Positions 1 through 8,332 are shown, counted from the first letter of the stretch. The stretch is 64,000 nt of DNA from Marinobacterium stanieri (GCF_900155945.1 NZ_FTMN01000008.1:1-64000); one strand, 5' to 3'. The notes: generated from the sequence alone by a model not told the origin. Translations and numbers: made by a program.

Positions 1-1
1 C

Positions 2-502
2 TTTTGGTTTACGTATTCGGCGGTTCAAGCGTTCGAAAATGGCTCGTTTGTCGGCCTCGCTGCTGAAAACGCTTTACCGGACACTCCTGCGCCTGTTCCT
101 CAAGTCGATTCTTCTGGTACTGGGCATGCTCCTGGTGTCGTTCCTGCTCCGAGTGGGCCTCAAGCTTCTATTTCTGTAGTCGAATCCGCTGATCCCTTCC
201 AGGCATTAATTGATGCAGGGGCCCAGCCCTATGTATCGGCCGTTGTCTATGTCCGTTCCACCGGAGCCGTTTATTACCGTGTTCATGTGTATTTTGATGA
301 TCAGCTCCTGGACGTATTCGATCAGGATGCACTGGAAGAGTTGGGATACCTTGCCCAGTACCGCAAATCCGGCCTGCTGTTAAACAAACACGGAAACACC
401 ATCTTATTGCGCGAGTACTACGGCAGCGCGGGCACCCGTCGCGAGGAACCTATGGGAGGAGCAGAGGGTGCCCGCGCGGCCCCCGTCCCGACGATCCTGT
501 AG
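2..502 (+). CDS. zot: Zot-like filamentous phage assembly protein, C-terminal part (5' truncated by window edge)
   Basis: An open frame enters from the left edge and stops at TAG 500-502, leaving 166 residues. It is followed by a replication initiator and an integrase, the zot-rep-int order known at the right end of Pf-type inoviruses. The visible part starts with a hydrophobic/aromatic stretch (FWFTYSAVQAF), then a Pro/Ser/Gly-rich linker, then a compact domain (AQPYVSAVVYV, YYRVHVYFDD, LEELGYLAQY) that fits the periplasmic C-terminal domain of Zot/pI proteins. In inoviruses pI is the inner-membrane ATPase that drives virion extrusion; its ATPase half lies outside the window. An apparent start at 287 is only an internal codon of this frame. 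The family call rests on pattern and context. Confidence 0.72.
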   Translation, partial: FWFTYSAVQAFENGSFVGLAAENALPDTPAPVPQVDSSGTGHAPGVVPAPSGPQASISVVESADPFQALIDAGAQPYVSAVVYVRSTGAVYYRVHVYFDDQLLDVFDQDALEELGYLAQYRKSGLLLNKHGNTILLREYYGSAGTRREEPMGGAEGARAAPVPTIL

Positions 503-512
503 CACGTCTCAA

Positions 513-1847
513 ATGATTACAACCAGTGGCTGGTTAGACAGCTATACACCCTTGTTACATCAGGTGCAGATGATGAAGAAAGAATCCTTAACCCGTAGAA
601 ACCAGAATTTTGAACCCTGTGAAGATGGTCGTTTCTTTGTAACCCCCACATTGGAGACCGTAGACCTTTCGGGTGTCCGTGTTATTGATTGCTCCGTTGA
701 TACGGTACGTCAGTTGTATAACGGGATGCTTGATCATGACCTCCTGGACAATTTGGAGGAAAGGTTAGAGGCAGAACACCGTCCAGTGATTGAGTACCAG
801 GGGCATCTATGGCGACTCAAAAGAGGCGGTAAGGCTGGTTTCAAATTCCTGCTGCAGAATGCTGAATTCGGCGTGATTATCATGGTGAAGAACAACCACA
901 CCACGGCTGACTGTGTGGGAAGTCACTGTAAGATTGAAGTTTCACCCAAGCTGATACGAGACCGATCCCCTGATGTACTGCAACACCAGATGGATGAACT
1001 GGCAGCAGGATGGTTCGTAATAGCTCCGTCCCCCTGTGGTGTGGCTATTCACCTGGCTACCGACTGGCAAGGATGGGTTCCCCCGTCTGATTTCGTGGAC
1101 CGCCTTACCTGTCGATCCCAGCGGGTCAATGATCGTAACGGCTTCCAGTCCCTTGAAGTTACCACTGGTGAAGTCGCCAGCATCTACGGCCGTGGTCAGT
1201 CCTACACCTTTGGCACCGTCTCCAGCCTGCAGGCAGCCTTATACAACAAGTCACGGGAGATCGTTGCCCATGACAAGATCGACTACTTCCACGGCATCTG
1301 GAGTGCCAAGGTTGATCACGACCTGACAACTCCTCTCTGGCAACCGGATCAGGACGTATGGCGTCTGGAATTCCGTTTCTCTCAAACGGTGCTCCGTCAG
1401 TTTGCCGACTACAACACCACTGAAGAGAAGAAGTGCAATCTCAGTACCTATGAGGCTGCATCCGAGTATTTAGCGAACCTCTGGGCCTATGGGCTTGATC
1501 GTTTCCGGTTGGACCTGAATAGACGTTACGTGGACCCGTTCTGGACCCTGCTGAATGAGGACACCGACTGGATCAAGCCGGCGTCTGACTTCATCCCCAA
1601 GCGGAAATACAAAACGGCCGGTGTCGGCAATGAACGAAACGTAGCCCTTGCACTGGGAAACCTGCTCTCCATTTATGCCAGGAACAACATCACCGCTCGC
1701 AAGGCGTGGAGCTGCCTAAAAAAGTCCGGCCTCTGGCGTGATCTGATGGGGTATATCAAGGCCAGAGAGCTCACAAAGGCTGACCTCTTTGATCTCATTG
1801 AGCGGGGCCTGTTGGAACGGCGACTGACGAGCAAGGTGGCTGCATAG
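513..1847 (+). CDS. Inovirus replication initiation protein (phage/plasmid rolling-circle Rep)
   Basis: 444 residues from ATG 513, 10 bp after the zot stop. A GTG at 468 would also be open but overlaps zot, so 513 is preferred. The sequence resembles Pf-type replication initiators (gene II functional equivalents), which nick the double-stranded replicative form to start rolling-circle synthesis. Features seen: basic N-terminal region, a central stretch with GVAIHLATDW and SYTFGTVSSLQAALYNKSRE, and a tyrosine-rich section that could carry the nicking residue. The stop overlaps the integrase GTG (TAGTG), so the two are probably translated together. I assign the family by position between zot and int and by overall character; I could not pin the catalytic Tyr. 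Confidence 0.75.
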   Translation: MITTSGWLDSYTPLLHQVQMMKKESLTRRNQNFEPCEDGRFFVTPTLETVDLSGVRVIDCSVDTVRQLYNGMLDHDLLDNLEERLEAEHRPVIEYQGHLWRLKRGGKAGFKFLLQNAEFGVIIMVKNNHTTADCVGSHCKIEVSPKLIRDRSPDVLQHQMDELAAGWFVIAPSPCGVAIHLATDWQGWVPPSDFVDRLTCRSQRVNDRNGFQSLEVTTGEVASIYGRGQSYTFGTVSSLQAALYNKSREIVAHDKIDYFHGIWSAKVDHDLTTPLWQPDQDVWRLEFRFSQTVLRQFADYNTTEEKKCNLSTYEAASEYLANLWAYGLDRFRLDLNRRYVDPFWTLLNEDTDWIKPASDFIPKRKYKTAGVGNERNVALALGNLLSIYARNNITARKAWSCLKKSGLWRDLMGYIKARELTKADLFDLIERGLLERRLTSKVAA

Positions 1848-2830
1848 TGGCAATATCCCCTCTGCCGGATGGACGCTGGAAGGTCGATATCGAACCGATC
1901 AAAGGGCGTCGTTTCCGCCGCATACTCAAGACCAAAGCTGATGCAAAACGCTTTGAGCTGGTTTGCAAGCAGAAAATTACCCTGGAACCTGAATGGTCGC
2001 CCAAGGCCAAGGACCTGCGGAAACTGAGTGAGTTAATCGAACTCTGGTATGACCTGCATGGCCACACCCTGCGCGATGGTGTACGCAGGAAAACCGCGCT
2101 GCTCAATATGGCGGCTCGCCTCAAGGACCCTGCAGCCATAAAGCTGACACCGACGGCGTATATGAAAGACCGTCGCAAACGGTCCGAGGCTGGGATTACC
2201 GGCAAGACACTGAACAATGAGCTGACGTATATCCGTGCGGTGTATAACGAACTCTACTCCCTGGACCAACTCGATTACGAAAACCCACTGGCCAAGGTGA
2301 AACCGCTACGACTTCAGCAGAAGGAATTGTCCTGGTTAACGCAGGACCAGATTCAGGAGTTGTTGGCTGCTATCCGCTCCCGATCGGCAGGGGCAAACCC
2401 CCACCTGGAGCTGATTGTGCTGGTGTGTCTGGCAACGGGTGCCCGTTGGTCAGAAGCCCAGAACCTGAAACCGTCATCTGTACGGAATAGGGCAGTGACC
2501 TTCAGTAACACCAAAAACGGCAAGGTTAGAACCGTACCCATCTCCCAGGAACTCGAACAACGGCTAAAACAGCATTGGAAAGAGTACGGACTGTTCACCA
2601 GCTCAATCGGTGCATTCCGCAGGGCATTGGAGAAAACCACGATAGAGCTACCCAAGGGCCAGGCAGCTCATGTACTACGGCATACGTTCGCCAGTCACTT
2701 CATGATGAACGGCGGGAATATTCTAGTTTTAAAAAAAGCACTTGGGCATTCTTCTTTAGCAATGACATTACGTTACTCACATCTTGCCAAAGACCAATTG
2801 CAAAGTGTTGTTGCAATGGCTCCTGTCTGA
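1847..2830 (+). CDS. int: Tyrosine recombinase, Pf-type prophage integrase
   Basis: 327 residues from a GTG that overlaps the Rep stop; GGTGG lies just upstream. The N-terminus (PDGRWKVDIEP, GRRFRRILKTKADAKRFE) is the AP2-like arm-binding region of phage integrases. The catalytic set is complete: R200 (ATGARWSEA), K226, H275-x-x-R278 (HVLRHTFASH), H301 (LGHSSLAMT) and nucleophile Y310 (LRYSHL). It should catalyse integration and excision of the filamentous prophage. Odd point: the last about 35 codons (from about 2723) are clearly AT-rich, like the neighbouring dprA-like gene and unlike the first 290 codons, which may mark a recombination joint. It ends 2 bp from the convergent dprA-like stop. 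Confidence 0.9.
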   Translation: MAISPLPDGRWKVDIEPIKGRRFRRILKTKADAKRFELVCKQKITLEPEWSPKAKDLRKLSELIELWYDLHGHTLRDGVRRKTALLNMAARLKDPAAIKLTPTAYMKDRRKRSEAGITGKTLNNELTYIRAVYNELYSLDQLDYENPLAKVKPLRLQQKELSWLTQDQIQELLAAIRSRSAGANPHLELIVLVCLATGARWSEAQNLKPSSVRNRAVTFSNTKNGKVRTVPISQELEQRLKQHWKEYGLFTSSIGAFRRALEKTTIELPKGQAAHVLRHTFASHFMMNGGNILVLKKALGHSSLAMTLRYSHLAKDQLQSVVAMAPV

Positions 2831-2832
2831 TT

Positions 2833-3855
2833 TTAAAAAAGAGCCATAGTACTTTCTTTTTTGGCTGATGATTCTATAAGTGAATCTAAATCATTTTTAC
2901 AGTGTGCATCAATTTCAAAATATTGATCTTTGTTCTTAAGGATCGTTATTCTTTCTAATGAACCTTTAATAGTGTTTAGATAGTTTGATTTTTCAATATC
3001 AGAGCTGTTTATTATTTTTAGATTACCTTCTATCTTGGGTTCTTTGTTCGCGATATCCTTAGGCGTTGGGTTGATCACGATAAGCCTCCTGCCGTATTTT
3101 AGTGCCGCTTTGCTGGCATGCAAACTACCTCCTTTTATGTCGGTTTGAACCAAAAAGGTAGCCATGCTTAAACCTGCTTGTATGCGGTCTCTTTCAACAA
3201 ATGCTGACCGATATCCTTTTGATTGATAACCGTATTCCGATATGATGAGACCGTTTTTATCAACTATCTCATGCGCTAAATTTTTGTTTTCAGCCGGATA
3301 TGTTTTGTTCAGGTGAGTGCCAAATACAGCGATGGTTTTTCCATTAACGGATATACACGCCCTGTGCGCCTCTGTGTCAATTCCTTTAGCGAGACCGCTG
3401 ACTATGCACCAACCATTATTTGAAAACCATTTAGATACTCTATTGGTAATTTCAACCCCGTGCTCTGTCGGTTCTCTTGTGCCAATGATTGCAATGCATT
3501 TGTGTTTCAATAACTCCACATTTCCGTTGCAGTATAGTATTGCCGGTGAGTCGTGAGTAAATTTCAAAGAGGTGGGGAACTCAGTATCCAAAATAGATAC
3601 TATTCTGTGCTGGCTAGTTTCAGCTATAGCGCAGTCGTCTAAAGCCTCATTGATTGCATTCTTGGAAAGTAATAGATCCTTTTCCAATTCGTTAATTACT
3701 TTGTGCTTAAATGTTGTTCTATCTTGGGAGATAGAGTGAAGAAAAGCCTTTCCACGGCCTTTAAGCTTCGAAATTGAAAGCAAATAGAATGTGTCTTCAG
3801 AGATTATTTCTGAAGACACATTTAAACTTAGTCCAAACTTTCTGAGTAGTTGCAT
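2833..3855 (-). CDS. DprA/Smf-like Rossmann-fold DNA-processing protein on a mobile island
   Basis: 340 residues from ATG at 3855 (GGAA upstream). A TTG nine codons further up is open but has no ribosome site. Smf/DprA motifs run in order: IAIIGTREPT (121-130), IVSGLAKGIDTEAHR (151-165), AVFGTHLNKTYPAEN (176-190), ISEYG, RDRIQAGLS (222-230, for the usual RNRIIAGLS) and GGSLHASKAAL (242-252). DprA binds ssDNA and loads RecA in natural transformation. This copy is not the chromosomal one by context: it is AT-rich, sits between a phage integrase and tmRNA, and overlaps the upstream HAD/PRTase gene by 28 bp, so the two form one transcription unit. DprA/LOG-type proteins also occur in phage-defence loci. 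The role here is inferred, not shown. Confidence 0.82.
   Translation of the reverse strand: MQLLRKFGLSLNVSSEIISEDTFYLLSISKLKGRGKAFLHSISQDRTTFKHKVINELEKDLLLSKNAINEALDDCAIAETSQHRIVSILDTEFPTSLKFTHDSPAILYCNGNVELLKHKCIAIIGTREPTEHGVEITNRVSKWFSNNGWCIVSGLAKGIDTEAHRACISVNGKTIAVFGTHLNKTYPAENKNLAHEIVDKNGLIISEYGYQSKGYRSAFVERDRIQAGLSMATFLVQTDIKGGSLHASKAALKYGRRLIVINPTPKDIANKEPKIEGNLKIINSSDIEKSNYLNTIKGSLERITILKNKDQYFEIDAHCKNDLDSLIESSAKKESTMALF
3788..3822. repeat. Perfect 14-bp inverted repeat inside the 5' part of the dprA-like gene
   Basis: Arms 3788-3801 (AATGTGTCTTCAGA) and 3809-3822 are exact reverse complements around a 7-base centre. The repeat starts 5 bases after the HAD/PRTase stop codon (3828-3830, read on the minus strand) and covers codons 12-23 of the dprA-like gene. 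In RNA it would form a strong hairpin directly behind the first stop and about 30 nt after the second start. It could couple or throttle translation of the second gene, be a processing site, or bind protein. Confidence 0.8.
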
Positions 3856-5273
3856 GATGGTTCCAAGTTGTATCCGCTGCAAGATAGAAAATAAACTCCA
3901 TCTTTTCGCCTACGTTTTTTTACCATTCCTCTTCCACACATTGGGCAATCTTTCTCAATATAATTTTCGGTATTTTTACATTGAGGGTCCTCATGATAAC
4001 CAGTGCAGCCCCAGAAGTATATGTCAGAGTCTTTACGTTTTATTATTTGCATCATCCTTGAACATTCAGGGCACTCTTTTTCTTCTAAGCTTTTAATTGT
4101 GACGGTTTTAGCTATTGCTAATGCTTTTACTGATGAAGGCTCTAACGCTTCAAGAAGCTCAATTGCAACTCGGAGTGTTGCTCCAGTAGTGATAACGTCA
4201 TCAATGATTAGGATATTTGATCCGTTGATAGTATCAATATGGCTCTTGTTAACAGAGATAGAGCTTTTTGCGGAGTCGTAGCGCTCATCTCCTGCAAGAG
4301 TCTTTTGAGAGCCTGCATCCTTCGAGAACTCAAAGATGTCGGGAATAAATAATATTTTACTATCATTCAGCTTAGCCTGAACTCTACTTAGAAGGTCTTC
4401 AAGTCTTTGTGGGCGTCCACTCTTAGCAGGTATAACTGTTACGATATCGTATTTATCAAACTCATGGTGATAGTCAGGAATTTTTTCGACGCAGTGGCTA
4501 ATCAGGTCAACCCAGTAATCAGGAGCTTTAAAATTTTCATTTGAGTTTTTTTCGGCAATTTTTTTTGACAGTTTATGATTATGGTGATATTCGATGGTGT
4601 CAATAGATTTCTGGCTAAAATATCGGCCGAGAACAAATATCTTCATGTCGTCCTTTAGTGTGACGACATTGGCAGAAAGATCAACCGGTAAGAAATAAAG
4701 ACGTTTTTTGCTGAAGTCAAAAGACTCGTGTTCTTCAGTCAGTTCGGCGATGAGCTTAAGGTTTTCTGGTGAGTCAATTTCATCTAGTAAATATTCAGTA
4801 CTAAGCTCAATTGATGGCGACTGAGATACAGGGTATCTATGAGCCCAGGAACAAATAGCAGGTTTAACTTTCGCTCTGTAAGCAGCAACTATGTCTTTAT
4901 AGTTGTCACCGATATAGATAATGTTTTCGTTAGCTTCTAATTCAAGCTCATCTACTGCCTTTAGAATCCCATCAGGATTTGGTTTAGCCCCCTTCCTGCC
5001 AACATCGTTATAGGTAACTATTACATCAAAGTCTGGCAATCCTATGTGATCCAGAACCTTTTGGGCATATGCACGGGCTGAGTTGGTAACGATGCCAACC
5101 TTTACCCCTTTCTCTTTTAACGCAACGATCAGGTCATGGCATTTTGGGTAGGCATGTACATTCCGCAGCGTTTCCTCATTCAGAAGGTCATAGTTTCCTC
5201 TCTCGCGAATTTCTTCAATTTCTTTTGTGTTAGCCAGAGTGTTGTCTAGATCAAACAGGACCGCTTGCAGCAT
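3828..5273 (-). CDS. HAD phosphatase - phosphoribosyltransferase fusion with two C-terminal topoisomerase-type zinc ribbons
   Basis: 481 residues from ATG 5273, with AAAAGGTG upstream. Order: HAD domain about 1-150 (nucleophile DLDNT 8-12, VTNS 62-65, GAKPNP with K97, IGDNYKD 122-128); a linker/partner region about 190-280; a type-I PRTase core with the PRPP loop IIDDVITTGATL (356-367) and a VIPAKSGRPQR stretch before it; then two Cys4 ribbons (C401/C404/C423/C432 and C443/C446/C465/C474) like those at the C-terminus of topoisomerase I. The PRTase resembles ComF of competence systems, and a DprA-like gene follows. This points to DNA-bound nucleotide or PRPP chemistry. Composition is AT-rich, fitting horizontal transfer. 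No specific substrate can be named. Confidence 0.78.
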   Translation of the reverse strand: MLQAVLFDLDNTLANTKEIEEIRERGNYDLLNEETLRNVHAYPKCHDLIVALKEKGVKVGIVTNSARAYAQKVLDHIGLPDFDVIVTYNDVGRKGAKPNPDGILKAVDELELEANENIIYIGDNYKDIVAAYRAKVKPAICSWAHRYPVSQSPSIELSTEYLLDEIDSPENLKLIAELTEEHESFDFSKKRLYFLPVDLSANVVTLKDDMKIFVLGRYFSQKSIDTIEYHHNHKLSKKIAEKNSNENFKAPDYWVDLISHCVEKIPDYHHEFDKYDIVTVIPAKSGRPQRLEDLLSRVQAKLNDSKILFIPDIFEFSKDAGSQKTLAGDERYDSAKSSISVNKSHIDTINGSNILIIDDVITTGATLRVAIELLEALEPSSVKALAIAKTVTIKSLEEKECPECSRMMQIIKRKDSDIYFWGCTGYHEDPQCKNTENYIEKDCPMCGRGMVKKRRRKDGVYFLSCSGYNLEPSCNYSESLD

Positions 5274-5370
5274 GAGGCACCTTTTCCCTAAGGGTTATTC
5301 GATAGGTTGGATCGAGGTTAACAAAAAGAGGCCGGGAGTTGTAAGTTCTTAAGGCTTTCGGCGTAGGGCG

Positions 5371-5391
5371 TTTTCGACACTTTTTCGACAC
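5371..5391. repeat. Two tandem 11-bp direct repeats near the tmRNA terminator
   Basis: The unit TTTTCGACACT occurs at 5371-5381 and again at 5382-5391 (last base shared with the following T run). A period of about one helical turn fits protein-binding sites. Its place in the island boundary zone, 25-50 bp from the ssrA terminator, suggests recombinase arm sites, but this is inference. Confidence 0.45.
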
Positions 5392-5417
5392 TTTTGGGGA
5401 GTTGCTGGGTCCAGAAA

Positions 5418-5445
5418 CGAAAAAAGCCTGTAAAAACAGGCTTTT
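5418..5445 (-). terminator. Rho-independent terminator of the tmRNA gene
   Basis: Read on the minus strand: AAAAGCCTG (stem, 9 bp), 6-base loop, CAGGCTTTT, running into a T tract. It starts 14 bases after the tmRNA CCA end. Confidence 0.85.
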
Positions 5446-5458
5446 AACGTTAGCAATT

Positions 5459-5817
5459 TGGTGGAGGTGGCGGGTTTCGAACCCGCGTCCGCCAATCCTC
5501 TGCCTCAAGATCTACATGCTTAGGCATCTCTATTTAATTAACCCGTCACGACCCGAGAGCCAGGGTGTTATGGGCGAGCTCTTTTAGTTTTAACCGTTCA
5601 GCTTAGAGCAAAGCATCCAGGCGATTCTGTCTCGAATGACACCGCAAAATCAATAAGTTACAGACACCTTAAAGTGCGGCGCTAGCTGGCTTATGCAGCT
5701 AGAGCGTAGTTATCGTCGTTTGCAACTATAACTGTGTGATGAGGGATTTACGAGAATCATCACGTTCTCGGCATGCACCTAAGGGTTCGTAATCGGCGTC
5801 GAAGCCAAGTCACCCCC
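5459..5817 (-). ncRNA. ssrA: Transfer-messenger RNA (tmRNA)
   Basis: 359 nt. The 5' end GGGGGTG (5811-5817) pairs with CACCTCC before the encoded ACCA at 5459-5462 (one G-U pair), forming the tRNA-like acceptor stem. The T-arm carries GGTTCGAAACC. The tag frame lies at 5691-5723: resume codon GCA, then codons for ANDDNYALAA with a TAA stop, giving tag AANDDNYALAA, close to the usual gammaproteobacterial tag. With SmpB it rescues stalled ribosomes and marks the nascent chain for proteolysis. smpB lies 54 bp upstream on the same strand. The foreign DNA starts just beyond its 3' end, a common integration site. A TACAAT at 5833-5838 (minus strand) may be its -10 box. Confidence 0.97.
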
Positions 5818-5871
5818 AGATTTGAACGCGCTATTGTAACGACTTAATAGACAGTACGAAAGGGGGCTGGT

Positions 5872-6351
5872 TCATCTAACCGCAACAGAAAGTTCACGTT
5901 GCTTCTGACGATTCCAGTCTTTTTCTTTCTCGTCTGCGCGCTTGTCGTGCAGTTTCTTGCCTTTTACCAGCGCGATTTCACACTTCACCATACCCTTCTT
6001 CCAGTACAGTGCCAGTGCAACGCAGGTGTAACCCTTGGCTTCCACTGCCGTAATGAGTTTGTCGAGTTCGCGACGGTTGAGCAGCAGCTTGCGGTCACGA
6101 CGCGGGTCTGTTACGTAGTGCGTGGACGCAGAGATCAGCGGTGTGATGTGCGCACCCACCAGCCAGGCTTCACCGTTTTTGAAAATGACGTAGGAGTCCA
6201 CCAACTGGCCGCGGCCTTCACGCAGGCTTTTCACTTCCCATCCCTGCAGGGACAGGCCAGCCTCGACGCGGGTGTCGATGGTGTATTCGTGCTTAGCACG
6301 TTTGTTCAGGCAGATGGTGTTTCCGCCCGGAGCCTTCTTTTTCTTTGCCAT
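5872..6351 (-). CDS. smpB: SsrA-binding protein SmpB
   Basis: 159 residues from ATG 6351. The open frame extends 50 codons further up, but the family begins at MAKKKK. The OB-fold body contains [25 protein letters not shown] (31-45) and YWKKG. The C-terminal tail from about 128 is strongly basic ([17 protein letters not shown]), the part that becomes helical in the ribosomal mRNA channel. SmpB binds the tRNA-like part of tmRNA and brings it to stalled ribosomes. It is encoded directly upstream of ssrA in the same direction. Normal family length. Confidence 0.97.
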   Translation of the reverse strand: MAKKKKAPGGNTICLNKRAKHEYTIDTRVEAGLSLQGWEVKSLREGRGQLVDSYVIFKNGEAWLVGAHITPLISASTHYVTDPRRDRKLLLNRRELDKLITAVEAKGYTCVALALYWKKGMVKCEIALVKGKKLHDKRADEKEKDWNRQKQRELSVAVR

Positions 6352-6502
6352 GCGCGGATTATATAGAGGGGCGCGTGGCAAGAAAAGCGGCCCGTGTAGC
6401 GAAATAGCATGGATCTGTTGCGCTAAATCGGCGAATAAGGTTGTCACCCCTGTCGTAAATATGAACAATTGCTGGTTTCCGAAAATCTGACTTGAGAGCA
6501 CT

Positions 6503-7870
6503 ATGGAAACTAAGCAGTCTATTCACGGCTCCTGGGCGAACCGATGGATCTTCATCCTCGCCGCGACAGGGTCGGCTGTCGGACTGGGTAACATCTGGAA
6601 GTTCCCGTACATCACCGGTGAAAATGGCGGGGGCGCCTTCGTTCTGGTTTATCTGTTCTGCATCCTGCTGGTCGGTATTCCGATCATGATGGCGGAGATT
6701 CTGGTGGGTCGCCGTGCCCGGCAGAGTCCGATCAATGCGGTACGCGAAACGGCGGCTGAAGCGGGCCGCAGCAAGCATTGGGGCCTGATCGGCTGGCTGG
6801 GTGTTCTTGCCGGCTACATTATCTTTTCCTTTTATTCCGTCGTAGCCGGCTGGGTGCTGCACTACATCGCGGGCATGGGGACAGGGCAGCTTGTCGATAT
6901 CGGCAGTGAACAGGCCGGGCAGCGTTTTACCGATCTGCTGGCCAGCCCTGATCAGATGCTGATGTGGCATACCGTGTTCGTATTGATGGTGGTCGCGGTG
7001 GTTGCTGGCGGCGTGAACAAGGGCCTGGAGCGTGCTACCAAGGTGATGATGCCGGCACTGTTCCTGCTGTTGATCGTGTTGCTGGGCTATTCCGTTAACT
7101 CAGGCGGTTTTGCCGAGGGCTGGTCTTTCCTGTTCAGCTTCTCGCCGGAAGCGCTGACCTGGGATGCGGTACTGGTTGCGCTGGGTCACTCCTTCTTTAC
7201 CCTGTCGCTGGGCATGGGCGCTATCATGGCCTACGGTTCCTACATGGGTAAGAAAGACTCCATCGGTTCCACTGTTATCACTATCGGTGTACTGGATACG
7301 CTGGTCGCGCTGGTAGCAGGCCTGTGTATCTTCCCGATCGTATTTGCCAACCAGATGGACCCGGCTGCGGGCCCTGGCCTGATGTTTATCACCCTGCCGG
7401 TGGCCTTTGGTCAGATGCCGGGTGGACAGGTATTCGGCTTCCTGTTCTTCACTCTGGTCGGTGTAGCGGCCTGGACGTCTGCGATCTCCCTGCTTGAACC
7501 GGCGACGGCCTGGGTTGTCGAGCGCTTTGGCATGCGTCGTCCGCTGGCGGCTCTGGTGCTGGGCGTCATTATCTGGTTGATGGGTATCGCATCCCTGCTG
7601 TCGTTCAACCACTGGGCAGAAATCAAGATCTTCAGCCTGAGTGTGTTCGACTTCCTCGACTTCCTGACGGCCAATATCATGCTGCCATTGAGTGGTTTGC
7701 TGATTGCGCTGTATGCAGGCTGGGTACTGACCAGTAACATGACCCGTGATGAGCTGGCGCTGGGCTGCAACAAGGTATACGCGGCCTGGTGGTTCGTGAT
7801 TCGCTACATTGCGCCCGTTGCCGTAATGATCATCTTTGTGGTCAATTTGTATGACAAGCTGGCGGGCTGA
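6503..7870 (+). CDS. Sodium:neurotransmitter symporter (SNF/NSS) family transporter
   Basis: 455 residues, about 11-12 membrane segments. The family signature [14 protein letters not shown] (23-36) lies in the broken TM1 helix that forms the Na+ and substrate site; [11 protein letters not shown] follows. Bacterial members (LeuT, MhsT, TnaT) are Na+-driven amino-acid importers of this length. Divergent from smpB, 151 bp apart, and followed 22 bp later by ratA. The substrate cannot be read from sequence. Confidence 0.92.
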   Translation: METKQSIHGSWANRWIFILAATGSAVGLGNIWKFPYITGENGGGAFVLVYLFCILLVGIPIMMAEILVGRRARQSPINAVRETAAEAGRSKHWGLIGWLGVLAGYIIFSFYSVVAGWVLHYIAGMGTGQLVDIGSEQAGQRFTDLLASPDQMLMWHTVFVLMVVAVVAGGVNKGLERATKVMMPALFLLLIVLLGYSVNSGGFAEGWSFLFSFSPEALTWDAVLVALGHSFFTLSLGMGAIMAYGSYMGKKDSIGSTVITIGVLDTLVALVAGLCIFPIVFANQMDPAAGPGLMFITLPVAFGQMPGGQVFGFLFFTLVGVAAWTSAISLLEPATAWVVERFGMRRPLAALVLGVIIWLMGIASLLSFNHWAEIKIFSLSVFDFLDFLTANIMLPLSGLLIALYAGWVLTSNMTRDELALGCNKVYAAWWFVIRYIAPVAVMIIFVVNLYDKLAG

Positions 7871-7892
7871 GGCTGGCTGAAATAGGTAGGTT

Positions 7893-8324
7893 ATGACGCA
7901 GGTAAAACGCAGCGCACTGGTGTTACACACGGCCGAGCAGATGTTCGACCTGGTAAACGATGTGCGCCAGTACCCTCAATTCCTGCCCTGGTGCTCGGCG
8001 ACCGAAGTGGTCGCCGAGTCCGATCAGGTGCTTGAGGCGACGCTGTATCTGGCCAAGGGTGGTTTAAAGTACAGCTTTACCACGCGTAACCAGTTGGATC
8101 GTCCGCGCCAGATGGATATTGCGCTGGTTGAAGGGCCTTTCTCCTCCCTGCATGGTATCTGGGTGTTTACACCGCTCAGTGATGAGGCCTGCAAGGTGGA
8201 GCTGACCATGGAGTTCGAGTTCCAGGGCAAGCTGACCGGCATGGCCATGTCCAAGGTGTTCAGCTCGGTTGCAACGACACTGGTTGATGCTTTTGTCACC
8301 CGTGCTGATGAAGTCTACGGTTGA
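7893..8324 (+). CDS. ratA: RatA-family START/cyclase-dehydrase-like protein
   Basis: 143 residues from ATG 7893. A START/Bet v1-like fold: VNDVRQYPQFLPWCSATEVV near the N-terminus, a central beta-rich section (LKYSFTTRNQL), LTMEFEFQGKL and a C-terminal helix ending VTRADEVYG. In E. coli RatA was reported to block 70S association. The same fold in mitochondria is Coq10, which binds ubiquinone, so a quinone role is an equally good reading. It forms a pair with rnfH 8 bp downstream, as in many Gammaproteobacteria. Confidence 0.93.
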   Translation: MTQVKRSALVLHTAEQMFDLVNDVRQYPQFLPWCSATEVVAESDQVLEATLYLAKGGLKYSFTTRNQLDRPRQMDIALVEGPFSSLHGIWVFTPLSDEACKVELTMEFEFQGKLTGMAMSKVFSSVATTLVDAFVTRADEVYG

Positions 8325-8332
8325 GGGAAAAG

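Noticed and set aside
287-502. Separate 71-residue gene
   Set aside because: The frame is open from base 2 with no stop; the start is an internal codon of the truncated zot gene.
2725-2846. Direct repeat TTTTAAAAAA near 2730 and 2832 as att core
   Set aside because: Too short and low-complexity to support as an attachment site; mentioned only as part of the integrase joint question.
3791-4096. Plus-strand ORF starting MSSEIISEDTF
   Set aside because: It mirrors the dprA-like N-terminus only because of the 14-bp inverted repeat at its start; the rest is antisense to the HAD-PRTase gene.
5251-5508. Minus-strand ORF of 85 residues across the tmRNA 3' end
   Set aside because: It reads through the tmRNA and its terminator and has no coding character.
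5402-5587. Small ORF containing WRWRVSNPRP on the plus strand over the tmRNA end
   Set aside because: This is the antisense reading of the tmRNA T-arm and acceptor, a well-known false gene next to tRNA-like ends.
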